Assembly: GCF_002899455.1 (NCBI RefSeq)
Contig: NZ_PPFB01000001.1
Span: 1,240,001 to 1,304,000 of the forward strand
Source of the DNA: Streptomyces sp. DH-12
GTDB lineage: Bacteria; Actinomycetota; Actinomycetes; Streptomycetales; Streptomycetaceae
Reading direction: 5' to 3'
DNA length: 64,000 bases
The notes under the pieces: model-generated
Database searches by the model: none
What the model saw: only the letters and a program-made list of their open reading frames with translations
What the model was told of the DNA's origin: nothing
In this document: one piece after another, positions 32,161 to 40,454 of the stretch
Numbering within the stretch: position 1 is the first letter of the stretch
Layout of the letters: every line of letters begins with the position of its first letter
Program-made: the position numbers and the translations under genes

Positions 32161-34944
32161 ATGCCATCCCCACGCACCAGACCGGCAACCGTTCTGCTGC
32201 TGGCCTCGGCCCTCGCCGTCGTCGGCCTGGGCCCGGCCGCCACCCCCGCGGCCGCCGCCACCGTCCCCGTAGGCGCGGGCAGTTACTCCGACACCCGGCC
32301 GCCCGGAACGTCCGGCCCCACGACCAACACGGGTACGCCGGTCACGCCCAAGGTGACCGCCGCCGCACGGAACCGCCCTGTGCCCACCAACGACTGGTGG
32401 TCCTCCCTCGCCTTCCAGCGCTACGGCGACAACCCGTACTCGACCCCCATGTACGGGCACCCCCTCACCTACCAGGCCACCGCCGGCGGACTCGACGTCG
32501 GGTACCCGACGACCCCCACGATCACCGGTGACGGCCGCCAGTACGAGTTCGCCCACAAGCGCGACCTGACCATCGGACTGACCGGCCTCAACTCCCCCGA
32601 CACCAAGGCCGACGACTGGTCCGACTGGACGGTCACCCCCTACTGGTCCGACGGAACCCGGACCCTGCGCACCACCATCGGGCACGGCTCGCCCTTCGTG
32701 TACGCCAAGGGCTCCGGCGGCAACGCACAGATCACCACCGCGGGCGCGCCCAGCGTCTTCGCCGACCAGGGCAACGTCCTCGGCATCACCGTCGCCGGAC
32801 ACCACTACGCCCTCTTCGCCCCGACCGGCAGCGACTGGAACGTCTCCGGCTCCACCGTCACCGCGGGTCTCGGCGGCAAGGACTACTTCTCCGTCGCCGT
32901 GCTGCCGAACACCGGCGCGCTGGCGACGTTCAAGAAGTACGCCTACAGCTTCGTCACCGACTCCAAGGTGACCTGGAACTACAGCGGCGGAACCGTCAGG
33001 GCGACCTACACGCTCACCACCGAGGCGAAGGAGGGCACCGAGCGCGGCACGCTCCAGGCCCTCTACCGTCACCAGTGGCTGCACACCACGGACCCGCTCA
33101 CCTCGTACACCTACGTGTCGCCGCGCGGCACCATGAAGGTCCGCGAGTCGGCGTCCTTCACCACCACGCAGAAGGCGGCGGCGGTACTGCCCGCCCTGCC
33201 CAAGTCGAACGGCGTGGACGCCGCCCGGCTGCGCGGCTACCTGAACGACGTGGTGAACGCCTCCGACCCCTTCTCCGGCGCGGTCGACACCTACTGGACC
33301 GGCAAGGCGCTCGGCCGTCTCGCCCAACTCGTGCCCGTGGCCGACCAGATCGGTGAGACCGGTATCCGCGACCGCATGCTGAACCTGATGAAGGGCAGGC
33401 TGCAGGACTGGTTCACGGCGGGCGGCGCCAACGAGTTCAGCTACGACAGGAACTGGAAGACCCTCACCGGTTACCCCGCCTCCTACGGCAGCGACACCGA
33501 GCTGAACGACCACCACTTCCACTACGGGTACTACGTCTACGCGGCCGCGATCATCGCCCAGTACGACCCGGCCTGGGCCGCGGACTCGGCCTGGGGCGGC
33601 ATGGTCAAGACGCTCGTCCGGGACACCGCGAACCCGAACCGCACCGACTCCGCGTTCCCCTTCCTGCGCGGCTTCGACGTGTACGCGGGCCACGGCTGGG
33701 CCTCCGGACACCAGGGCTTCGCCGCCGGCAACAACCAGGAGTCGTCGTCCGAGTCCACCAACCTCAGCGCGGCCCTCGTCCTGTGGGGCTCCGCGACCGG
33801 TGACACCTCGCTGCGCGACCTCGGCGCCTTCCTGCTGACCACGGAGTCGGAGTCGATCGCCCAGTACTGGTTCGACGCCGACGAGCAGGTCTTCCCGTCC
33901 TCGTTCGGCCACGACACGGCGGGCATGGTGTGGGGCAGCGGCGCCGCGTACTCCACCTGGTGGACCGCGAACCCCGAGGAGATCCACGGCATCAACGTCC
34001 TTCCGGTGACCGGCGGTTCGCTGCACCTCGGCGGCGAGAAGGCGGCGATCCGTCGCAACCTCGCCGAGATGGAACGGGAGAACGGCGGCCCCGCCGTCGA
34101 GTGGCGCGACCTCCTCTGGGAGTTCGAGTCCTTCGCCGACCCGGCTTCGGCCAAGGCCAAGTGGGACGCCGGCCACGCCGGTTACACCCCGGAGGAGGGC
34201 GAGTCGAAGGCGCACACCTACCACTGGATCAACACCCTGGCCGCCGTCGGCGCCCCGGACGCCGCGGTGACGGGTGACATCCCGACCTCCGCGGTGTTCA
34301 CCAAGGGCACGACCCGGACGTACGTGGCCCACAACCACGGTTCGGCGGCCCGTACGGTGACCTTCTCCGACGGCAAGAAGCTGTCCGTACCGGCCCGTTC
34401 CACGGCGACCGGCACGGGCACCGGCTCCTCCGACCCGGACCCCGATCCCGACCCGGAGCCGCCGACCGGCAACACCTTCCAGCTGCGCGCCGGCGGCGTC
34501 CTCACCACCGCGTCCGGCGGTACGGCGGGCAGCGACACCATCCCCTCCGCGAACGGCGCCAACCACGACGGCACCCCGTACCAGCCCCTCGTCTACGAGG
34601 TGCGCGGCGTCAACGGCACGCTGTCCTCGGGCGGTCAGACCGCCTTCCGGCTCCAGGTCGACGCGGGCACGGCGGTCGGCCTCGGCCAGCAGGCGCGGGT
34701 GAGCTACGACTTCACCGGTGACGGCACGTTCGACCGGACGGAGACGTACCACTACTTCGCGACCGACCCGGTGCCGGGCTGGGAGGAGTACGCCCAGGCC
34801 CGCGGCCTCAAGTCGTCCACGGGCGCCCTGAGCGACCTCAGGGGCGGCACGGTACGCCTGGAGGTGTGGAGCGCCATCGGCAACGGCCCGGCGAAGCTGC
34901 AGACGGGCACGGACAAGTCCGTGCTGGTCATTCCGTACAGCTGA
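32161..34944 (+). CDS. Secreted endo-1,3-beta-glucanase, glycoside hydrolase family 81
   Basis: 927 residues. Signal peptide to about residue 33 (core TVLLLASALAVVGLG, cleavage near AAAA). The GH81 catalytic part spans about 40-745: NDWWSSLAFQRYGDNP near 77, DTELNDHHFHYGYYVYAAA near 448 and NNQESSSESTNLSAAL near 524, the last holding the catalytic Glu residues. A (DP)n linker (DPDPDPDPEPP near 760) leads to a beta-rich C-terminal domain (VSYDFTGDGTFDRTETYHYF), CBM56-like and likely to bind beta-1,3-glucan. It digests fungal or algal cell-wall glucan. GAGGTG lies upstream of the ATG; the LacI-type operator suggests induction by glucan fragments. Confidence 0.92.
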   Translation: MPSPRTRPATVLLLASALAVVGLGPAATPAAAATVPVGAGSYSDTRPPGTSGPTTNTGTPVTPKVTAAARNRPVPTNDWWSSLAFQRYGDNPYSTPMYGHPLTYQATAGGLDVGYPTTPTITGDGRQYEFAHKRDLTIGLTGLNSPDTKADDWSDWTVTPYWSDGTRTLRTTIGHGSPFVYAKGSGGNAQITTAGAPSVFADQGNVLGITVAGHHYALFAPTGSDWNVSGSTVTAGLGGKDYFSVAVLPNTGALATFKKYAYSFVTDSKVTWNYSGGTVRATYTLTTEAKEGTERGTLQALYRHQWLHTTDPLTSYTYVSPRGTMKVRESASFTTTQKAAAVLPALPKSNGVDAARLRGYLNDVVNASDPFSGAVDTYWTGKALGRLAQLVPVADQIGETGIRDRMLNLMKGRLQDWFTAGGANEFSYDRNWKTLTGYPASYGSDTELNDHHFHYGYYVYAAAIIAQYDPAWAADSAWGGMVKTLVRDTANPNRTDSAFPFLRGFDVYAGHGWASGHQGFAAGNNQESSSESTNLSAALVLWGSATGDTSLRDLGAFLLTTESESIAQYWFDADEQVFPSSFGHDTAGMVWGSGAAYSTWWTANPEEIHGINVLPVTGGSLHLGGEKAAIRRNLAEMERENGGPAVEWRDLLWEFESFADPASAKAKWDAGHAGYTPEEGESKAHTYHWINTLAAVGAPDAAVTGDIPTSAVFTKGTTRTYVAHNHGSAARTVTFSDGKKLSVPARSTATGTGTGSSDPDPDPDPEPPTGNTFQLRAGGVLTTASGGTAGSDTIPSANGANHDGTPYQPLVYEVRGVNGTLSSGGQTAFRLQVDAGTAVGLGQQARVSYDFTGDGTFDRTETYHYFATDPVPGWEEYAQARGLKSSTGALSDLRGGTVRLEVWSAIGNGPAKLQTGTDKSVLVIPYS

Positions 34945-34959
34945 GCCGCTGTGGGCTGT

Positions 34960-34992
34960 CGGTGGGGACCGGCGGACGGCCGGTCCCCACCG
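34960..34992 (+). terminator. Hairpin terminator after the GH81 gene
   Basis: Arms 34960-34972 and 34980-34992 are perfectly complementary (CGGTGGGGACCGG) with a 7-base loop, 15 bases after the stop. Confidence 0.85.
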
Positions 34993-35049
34993 GACGGACG
35001 GGACAGGGTCACGGCCGGAAGCCGCAGCTCCCTCCCCGCCGCAGGAAAC

Positions 35050-35505
35050 ATGGATCACTTCACCACACCGGCCGGTTTCCCGAACGCCGCACCGCTCACC
35101 GGTCTCGACCGAGCACGGACGTGGTCGCTCGGCCCCGTGCTCCACTTCGCGGGAGCCGTGACGGCGGACGGTCGCCGGCTGTTGCAGACCAACCAGCGTG
35201 GCACGCACGACGAGAGGCTCGCGCGAGACGTTCTCGCGTTCGCTCGGCGGCACGAGGAAACGCTGACCAGGGCAGACCGGCCCCTCACGGCTGTTCAGGG
35301 CTTCTCCGCGGCCGGTTACGACTTCGACGCGGTGGCCGCCGCGGCTCCCGAGGTCCACGGCCATCACCGGGTTCAGCATCCCGACCTCACGGCTGTGACG
35401 CACATCGTGTTCCCGGCCTTCGCGACGGAGGTGCCGGGGTACGAGTCACTGGAGGAAGCGCAGGCCCGGTACCAGAGGGTGCTCGGTCCGGCACAGAAGG
35501 GGCGG
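35050..35505 (+). pseudogene. Truncated hypothetical gene interrupted by IS remnant
   Basis: About 150 residues with good codon bias from ATG 35050 (AGGA 5 bases upstream): MDHFTTPAGFPNAAPLTG, then LQTNQRGTHDERLARDVLAF and ending YQRVLGPAQKG. The coding signal stops where the minus-strand transposase remnant begins; the open frame continues but becomes low-quality read-through of that remnant. Not recognised, no signal peptide or membrane segment. Interpreted as the 5' part of a gene cut by insertion and deletion. Confidence 0.55.
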
Positions 35506-35544
35506 TCCGCAGCGACGTCCCCCCGCCTTCGGCTGGGAGGTGCC

Positions 35545-35850
35545 CCGGTCGATGGGCAGCAGGGTGCCGTCCAGCAGCACGAATGCCTTCGTCGGTGCTG
35601 TCCGGGCCGCCTCCGCGAAGGTTGGGGCGAGGGCGGCCAGGAGTTCGACGGCCTCGGCGATGTAGCGGTGGGCGGTCGTGGCGCCGATGCCGAATCCGGT
35701 TGCGAGCTGGGCGTACGGGTGGCCGTTGCGGAGGCGGGCGAGGGCGAGCAGGGCCTGCCGACCGGGGCTCAGGCGCCGCCACCGGGTACCGGGCCCCCGA
35801 CGGTGTTGGCGGAACTCGGCGGACAGGAAGCGCAGAGCAGAGCTGGACAC
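35545..35850 (-). mobile_element. IS5-family transposase remnant (N-terminal part)
   Basis: GTG 35850 opens a fragment of about 100 residues: RHRRGPGTRWRRLSPGRQALL, then helix-turn-helix FGIGATTAHRYIAEAVELLA and the start of the DDE nuclease domain, AFVLLDGTLLPIDR. Homology stops right after IDR, where full elements continue with a PFYSGKH-type block, so catalytic residues beyond the first Asp are lost. It cannot transpose by itself. Outside the fragment, 35868-35920 holds GCTCGAGCGAAGCCGAGAGC, an imperfect inverted repeat that may be left from an element end. Confidence 0.75.
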
Positions 35851-36047
35851 GTCGACGCGATGGGGTCTCCCCTGCTCGAGCGAAGCCGAGAGCTTGGGGA
35901 AGGGCGGACAAGCACACGAAGCCTCTGGTGGAGAAGGATTTCTTGGTCGAAAACCCATCCGCCAAGGGCTTCACCTGCCCGTCAGCCCACCTTTCCAACT
36001 CGCGCGGCAGGTCGGAAAACGCTCAATGGAATGAGCGGGATGAGTAA

Positions 36048-36557
36048 ATGGTTGACGTAAGTGCGGAAATCGCCCGACTGCTCGAGCTGGACCAGCTCGA
36101 AGGCTCCGCGGTGGAGGCGATCCTCACCGCTGCGGGGTGGCCGGGCGAGCACAGGAATCCGTCCAGGAGCTGGGCCACCACGTGGAATCGTCACGGCGCC
36201 CGTGCCTGGGTCCAGGGCGATGGCCCGGTCGACGTCGAGTTCACCTTGTGGTTCCACGAGGTCCAGGACGATGCGCCGGACATGGACGCGCACCTGGGCG
36301 GCCTTTACGCCGCAGGCGCGGCAAAGCTGCCGGAAGTCACGGAGCAACTGCGGTGCGGAGCCCCCTGGGACCGACCGGAGGAGGCCGATGAGCACGTCGC
36401 GGACGTCAGTTCCTTCATCGAGTACCGCGCGTGGAAGGTACCCGGAAAGGAGCTCCTCGTAGGCGTCAAACAGGACGACACCGACACACCGGTGCAGCTC
36501 GTCGTGGTCGTGCGTCCCCCCGCCACGGAGGACGAATCCTGCGACGACTGGTTGTGA
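36048..36557 (+). CDS. Hypothetical protein (acidic, cytoplasmic)
   Basis: 169 residues, not recognised. It begins MVDVSAEIARLLELDQLEG, contains AAGWPGEHRNPSRSW and VEFTLWFHEVQDDAPDMDAHL, and ends with a beta strand (VQLVVVVRPPA) and acidic tail. Strongly acidic with no membrane segment; a size and composition like small immunity or inhibitor proteins, but no toxin gene is beside it, only the IS remnant. Start ATG 36048 lies just after GGGATGAG. Confidence 0.65.
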   Translation: MVDVSAEIARLLELDQLEGSAVEAILTAAGWPGEHRNPSRSWATTWNRHGARAWVQGDGPVDVEFTLWFHEVQDDAPDMDAHLGGLYAAGAAKLPEVTEQLRCGAPWDRPEEADEHVADVSSFIEYRAWKVPGKELLVGVKQDDTDTPVQLVVVVRPPATEDESCDDWL

Positions 36558-36633
36558 CCCACGCTCCACGGCCTGTCCGCTGTCGTGATCACGTCCCCGT
36601 GACGGTCCTGGCCGGCACCGGCCAGGAGCAGCG

Positions 36634-37107
36634 TCACCGTGCCGCCGCCTTCCGGGCGCGGAGCTCGGCTCGGCAGTGCATGCCGATGACGAGCAGTGCC
36701 GCGGCCAGGGCGAGCGAGACCCACGTCCAGTTCATCCCCACCAGGCCGGGATCGCCGGCGTAGACGCTGCCGTCCTCCCGGACGCAGTCGAAGCGGAGGG
36801 GGAGGTAGGAGGCACGGTGGTGGGACAGGCCCTGGATCGTCTCCGGGTCGAAGCCGAAGCGGCAGGCCGGCGCCGGGGTCGAGTCGGCGCCGTCGCCGAC
36901 CTCCGCCTCCGACCACAGAACACCGGCCAGCCCCACGGCATAGACAGCACCGGCAGCCCATCCGAACGCTGCCGCCGTCCGGCGCAGCAGGTGTTCGGCC
37001 CAGGGCCGGGGCCGGCCGGGGAGCGCCATCGCGACGGCCCGTGCCACCGAGATGAGCACCGCGACAGCACAGACCACGGACAGACCGAGCACCGGCAGTG
37101 CGAACAA
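36634..37107 (-). CDS. Hypothetical membrane protein
   Basis: 157 residues with three hydrophobic segments: residues 3-25 (LPVLGLSVVCAVAVLISVA), 46-66 (AFGWAAGAVYAVGLAGVLW) and 125-145 (WVSLALAAALLVIGMHC). Between the last two is an about 60-residue loop with two cysteines (APACRFGFD and RFDCVRED) that could form a disulfide outside. Not recognised. It is convergent with the 36048 gene and ends in basic residues. Confidence 0.65.
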   Translation of the reverse strand: MFALPVLGLSVVCAVAVLISVARAVAMALPGRPRPWAEHLLRRTAAAFGWAAGAVYAVGLAGVLWSEAEVGDGADSTPAPACRFGFDPETIQGLSHHRASYLPLRFDCVREDGSVYAGDPGLVGMNWTWVSLALAAALLVIGMHCRAELRARKAAAR

Positions 37108-37167
37108 CGGTTTCGTCGCCTCCCCTCCGGACGGGGCGGGACCGTCGTACGCGCCGTCACACCGACT

Positions 37168-38373
37168 TTAGCCGTGCGGGACGTCCTTGACGTACACGAT
37201 GCCGTCGATGCGAGGCAGGTGGGACGGGTCCAGCGGGGCGTAGCCGAAGTACGGGGACACGCGTGGAACGACGGGTACGGCGCGTGCCGCGGCGGTGAGT
37301 CGCGCGGAGCCGATCACGAAGTGGGCTCCGGGCAGGGCGTGCAGGACGCCCTCCACCGTGTCCGCGGGCGGGGCGTCGACGCCCTGGTGCCTCATCGTGC
37401 CCAGGGCGGTCGCCAGATGGGCGTACTCATCACCGAGATGCGCGCTCACCAGGGCCCCGGCACTCCACCACTCCACCTTCGGATGACCCCACATGCTCAT
37501 CGCGCTCTTGTCGCGCTGCAGGTGGCTGTTGTGGGCGTGGACGAGCACCGGTCCGCGTGCGGCGAGGGCGAGGAGGTTCCCGGCCATCATGCCGTCCCGC
37601 GTGGCGAGCAGGCGGGCCATGCGGGCGGACGATGTGTCCGCCATCCAGGAGTGGTAGCGCAGCAGGCCGACGGCGGTGCGTCCGTACAGGTGCGCGCGGT
37701 CCCGGTCGGCCGGTGACGACACCGCGGCGAGGTGCGGTGCCTGCGTCTCCAGCAGGGCGGTCAGGTCGTCGGCGAGCAACCGCAGTTCGTGTGCCTCCTG
37801 CGTGCGGCCGATGGACTGGGACGGGTCCATCATGGCCGCCTGATCGGTCCACCGCGCGTCGGCGCCGAGGAGCCCGTCGAGTGCGTCCGCCGTGCAGGGC
37901 AGCAGGTCCTCGTCGATGTGGGCCGCCAGGTAGGCGTGGAGCGAGGCAAGGGCCTGGCGCGGGCTTTCGGCGCCTGTGATCTCCAGCGGGCCGTCCATGC
38001 CTGCGAACCGGACCTGCTCCACCGCGGGGCGATCCACGTTGAACTCGCGCATCCAGCGCACCAGTTCGCGGTTCGCCTGCGAGCTGCCCCATCCGTGGCT
38101 GAAGCCTCGCTCCATGACGTCGTCGAGGGAGCCCTCGCCCGAGGTGACATACGCGTCCACGGTCAGCGCCTTCAGACAGTCGCTTTCGAGCACGATGGTC
38201 CGATAGCCCTCCTGTTCCACGAGTTGCTGGAAGAGCGTGTTGCGCAGGTCGAGGAGGGTCTCCTCGCCGTGTGTGGGCTCGCCGAGGGCGAGCAGGCGGG
38301 GGCGGGTCGGCAGCAGTTCCATGAGTGCCGAGGCCTCGACGGGGCGGGCGCAGTCCTTGATTCCGGTTTCCAT
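37168..38373 (-). CDS. Erythromycin esterase-family protein
   Basis: 401 residues of the EreA/EreB-like family. The active-site motif LALGEPTHGEETLLDLRN is at residues 29-46 (Glu-Pro-Thr-His-Gly-Glu), a second block VLESDCLKALTVDAYV near 61, FSHGWGSSQANRELVRWMREFN near 90, and PVLVHAHNSHLQRDKSAM near 283 with further catalytic histidines. EreA/B hydrolyse the macrolide lactone; other family members act on other esters, so macrolide inactivation is possible but not proven. It is divergent from a tandem-HTH MerR regulator, with an inverted repeat between. Confidence 0.88.
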   Translation of the reverse strand: METGIKDCARPVEASALMELLPTRPRLLALGEPTHGEETLLDLRNTLFQQLVEQEGYRTIVLESDCLKALTVDAYVTSGEGSLDDVMERGFSHGWGSSQANRELVRWMREFNVDRPAVEQVRFAGMDGPLEITGAESPRQALASLHAYLAAHIDEDLLPCTADALDGLLGADARWTDQAAMMDPSQSIGRTQEAHELRLLADDLTALLETQAPHLAAVSSPADRDRAHLYGRTAVGLLRYHSWMADTSSARMARLLATRDGMMAGNLLALAARGPVLVHAHNSHLQRDKSAMSMWGHPKVEWWSAGALVSAHLGDEYAHLATALGTMRHQGVDAPPADTVEGVLHALPGAHFVIGSARLTAAARAVPVVPRVSPYFGYAPLDPSHLPRIDGIVYVKDVPHG

Positions 38374-38375
38374 GC

Positions 38376-38395
38376 GTTCAACGGTATCGTTGAAC
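38376..38395. promoter_or_regulatory. Inverted repeat between esterase and MerR gene
   Basis: GTTCAAC-GGTATC-GTTGAAC: 7-base perfect arms with a 6-base spacer, starting 3 bases upstream of the esterase ATG. Related half-sites recur: GTTGAAGGTT at 38401 and AACCTTCAAA at 38453 inside the start of the MerR gene. Likely binding sites for that regulator. Confidence 0.6.
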
Positions 38396-38443
38396 TTTCG
38401 GTTGAAGGTTTGATCGCTGTTTTCCCTCTGTATCCTCGGAACC

Positions 38444-39181
38444 GTGGGTCACAACCTTCAAACGAGTGGCAAGCTGAGGCCGGTGGACCTGGCGCGTCGG
38501 CACGGACTGTCCACCCAGGCGGTGAGGAACTACGAGGAGGCCGGGATCCTCCCGGCCGCCGACCGGACGGCCCACGGCTACCGCGTCTACGCTCCGCTGC
38601 ACGAGCGGGCGTTGAACGCGTTCCTCGCCCTCGTGCCGGGGCACGGGCACGCGACGGCGACGGCGGTCATGCAGGCCGTGAACCGGGACGCCGTCGACGA
38701 GGCCCTCCACCTCATCGACGAGAGTCACACCCGGCTGCTTCACGACCGGCGCACGTTGCGAGCCGTGGAGGACGCGCTGCGCGGGCTCACCTCGGACACG
38801 GCGTCCACGGATTCGGCCTTCGGGCACCGCCGGTCCGGGCCGGTGTTCATCGGCCCCCTGGCCGAGGAACTGGGCGTCCGTCCGGCGACCCTGCGCAAGT
38901 GGGAGGACGCCGGACTCGTACGTCCGCGGCGCGACCCGGTGACCGGATACCGGGTGTACGACCCGGCCGACGTGCGGGACGCGCACCTGGTGCGTCAGCT
39001 CAGGCGCGGCGGTCACCCGCTCGAGCGGATCGCCCCGCTGATCACTCAGGTGCGGACAGCCGGCGGCCTGGAACCCCTCGAGGGTGCTCTACGCGACTGG
39101 CACGGCCGGCTGTCCGGCCGCGGACGGGCGATGCTGCGCGGGGCCGCCGCGCTGGACGCGTATCTGCGGGAGCGTGGGTGA
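38444..39181 (+). CDS. MerR-family regulator with two HTH domains (TioE-like)
   Basis: 245 residues with two MerR-type winged helices: residues 11-45 (LRPVDLARRHGLSTQAVRNYEEAGILP) and about 130-175 (FIGPLAEELGVRPATLRKWEDAGLV, then GYRVYDPADVRDAHLVRQL). Between them is a helical segment. Two DNA-binding heads in one chain are typical of the TioE-like subgroup beside resistance or transport genes. GTG start. Divergent from the esterase; probably controls it through the inverted repeats in the 70-base gap. Effector unknown. Confidence 0.87.
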   Translation: MGHNLQTSGKLRPVDLARRHGLSTQAVRNYEEAGILPAADRTAHGYRVYAPLHERALNAFLALVPGHGHATATAVMQAVNRDAVDEALHLIDESHTRLLHDRRTLRAVEDALRGLTSDTASTDSAFGHRRSGPVFIGPLAEELGVRPATLRKWEDAGLVRPRRDPVTGYRVYDPADVRDAHLVRQLRRGGHPLERIAPLITQVRTAGGLEPLEGALRDWHGRLSGRGRAMLRGAAALDAYLRERG

Positions 39182-39221
39182 GTCTGCCCCTGTGCGGCGG
39201 GAGCGGCCCCCCTCTGGCGTG

Positions 39222-40256
39222 TCAGCCCTTCACACCCAGTGCGCCCAGCAGCATCGGCAGGGAAGCGTGCAGTTCGCGTTCCCAGTAACGCCACGTGTGG
39301 GTGCCGGCGCCGTAGAAGTTGGTGGTCAGGCGCTTGGCTCCCACGCGCTTCAACTCGGCGGCGAGGGCGTGGTTCTGGCGGTTGAAGTCCGCCTCGAGGG
39401 CGCTGAACGCACCCGGTGTGTCCAGCGGGCCCGCCGTGCCGTCGCCGCAGGACAGGTAGACGGGCAGCGACTTGAGGCGCTTCGCCAGGTGGAACGGGTC
39501 GTGGGCCTGCCAGATGCGGCGCTGGGCGACCGGGTCACCCCACACCCGGAGGGGGTCGTTGCCCTGGCCGGCGAACAGGCCCAGGATGCGGTCGACCGAC
39601 TCGTCGTTGAGGAGGGGGTGCGCGGAACCCGAGTAGGCGGCGGTCGCCTTGAACATGCCGGGGTGCCGGGCGGCGTACAGCAGGGCGCCCTGGCCGCCCA
39701 TCGACAGCCCGGCGACGACGCGGTTGCGGCCGGCGCCCCAGTCACGTTCGAGGAGGTGACGGAGTTCGACCGTGTGGAAGGTCTCCCAGGCGGGGTCGCC
39801 GCCCTCACCGTGGTTCCACCAGTCGCTGTACCAGCCGTTCCAGCCGGCCTCGGGCATGACCACGAGCACGTCGCGCAGACTGTCGGTCTCGGCGACGTCC
39901 GTCATCGCGGTCCAGGACGTGTAATTGCCGCAGCAGCCGTGCAACAGCCAGAGGGTCGGCCAGTGCTGGCGTCGGTCGGCCGGGTTCCAGCCGTCGGGGG
40001 TCAGCAGGCGGACCTTGACGGTCCGGCCGCCGAGCGCCGTCGAACGGACCGACAGGTCGACCTGCCGCTCCGCGACCTGCGTGACCGCCACGACTTCGGC
40101 ACCGCGCCGCCCCGTCTCCCCCTGGGCAGGGGAACGCTCCTCGGCGGCGCCCGCAGGGGCCGGGGCGGCGAGCGTCGGTGCGGCCGGTACGAGCGCGAGG
40201 ATCAGGGCGGCGAGGACGAGACGGACACGGGCTCGGAAGGTCACGACGGCGGTCAC
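39222..40256 (-). CDS. Secreted alpha/beta-hydrolase esterase (antigen 85/esterase D-like)
   Basis: 344 residues. Signal peptide at about 1-38 (core VLAALILALVPAAPTLA). The hydrolase fold has the oxyanion region LWLLHGCCGNYTSW near 100, nucleophile motif VVAGLSMGGQGALLYAARHPG near 180 (GLSMGG, Ser nucleophile), an Asp in LSCGDGTAGPLD near 268 and His in GAGTHTWRYWERELH near 320. The pattern is that of the mycolyltransferase/feruloyl-esterase-like group; in Streptomyces these are secreted esterases of unknown substrate. GTG start with GGAG upstream. Followed on the same strand, upstream, by the DUF2233 gene. Confidence 0.88.
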   Translation of the reverse strand: MTAVVTFRARVRLVLAALILALVPAAPTLAAPAPAGAAEERSPAQGETGRRGAEVVAVTQVAERQVDLSVRSTALGGRTVKVRLLTPDGWNPADRRQHWPTLWLLHGCCGNYTSWTAMTDVAETDSLRDVLVVMPEAGWNGWYSDWWNHGEGGDPAWETFHTVELRHLLERDWGAGRNRVVAGLSMGGQGALLYAARHPGMFKATAAYSGSAHPLLNDESVDRILGLFAGQGNDPLRVWGDPVAQRRIWQAHDPFHLAKRLKSLPVYLSCGDGTAGPLDTPGAFSALEADFNRQNHALAAELKRVGAKRLTTNFYGAGTHTWRYWERELHASLPMLLGALGVKG

Positions 40257-40454
40257 GGCGGCTCCCTGCGGTGCGGTTCGTCACTGGATCAACGGTGGGC
40301 GGGACGTATTCACCTTGCTCTCGGGCAGCATCCTCCACAGGAGTCGGTGCGCGACAGTCCAGGAGTCGGCCGTTCTCGGGACGGTGCCGCCCCGGTCCCG
40401 AACGACACCGCGACCACGGTGCGCCCCCCGCGCCTCTGGCCGTGTGCCGGCGTG

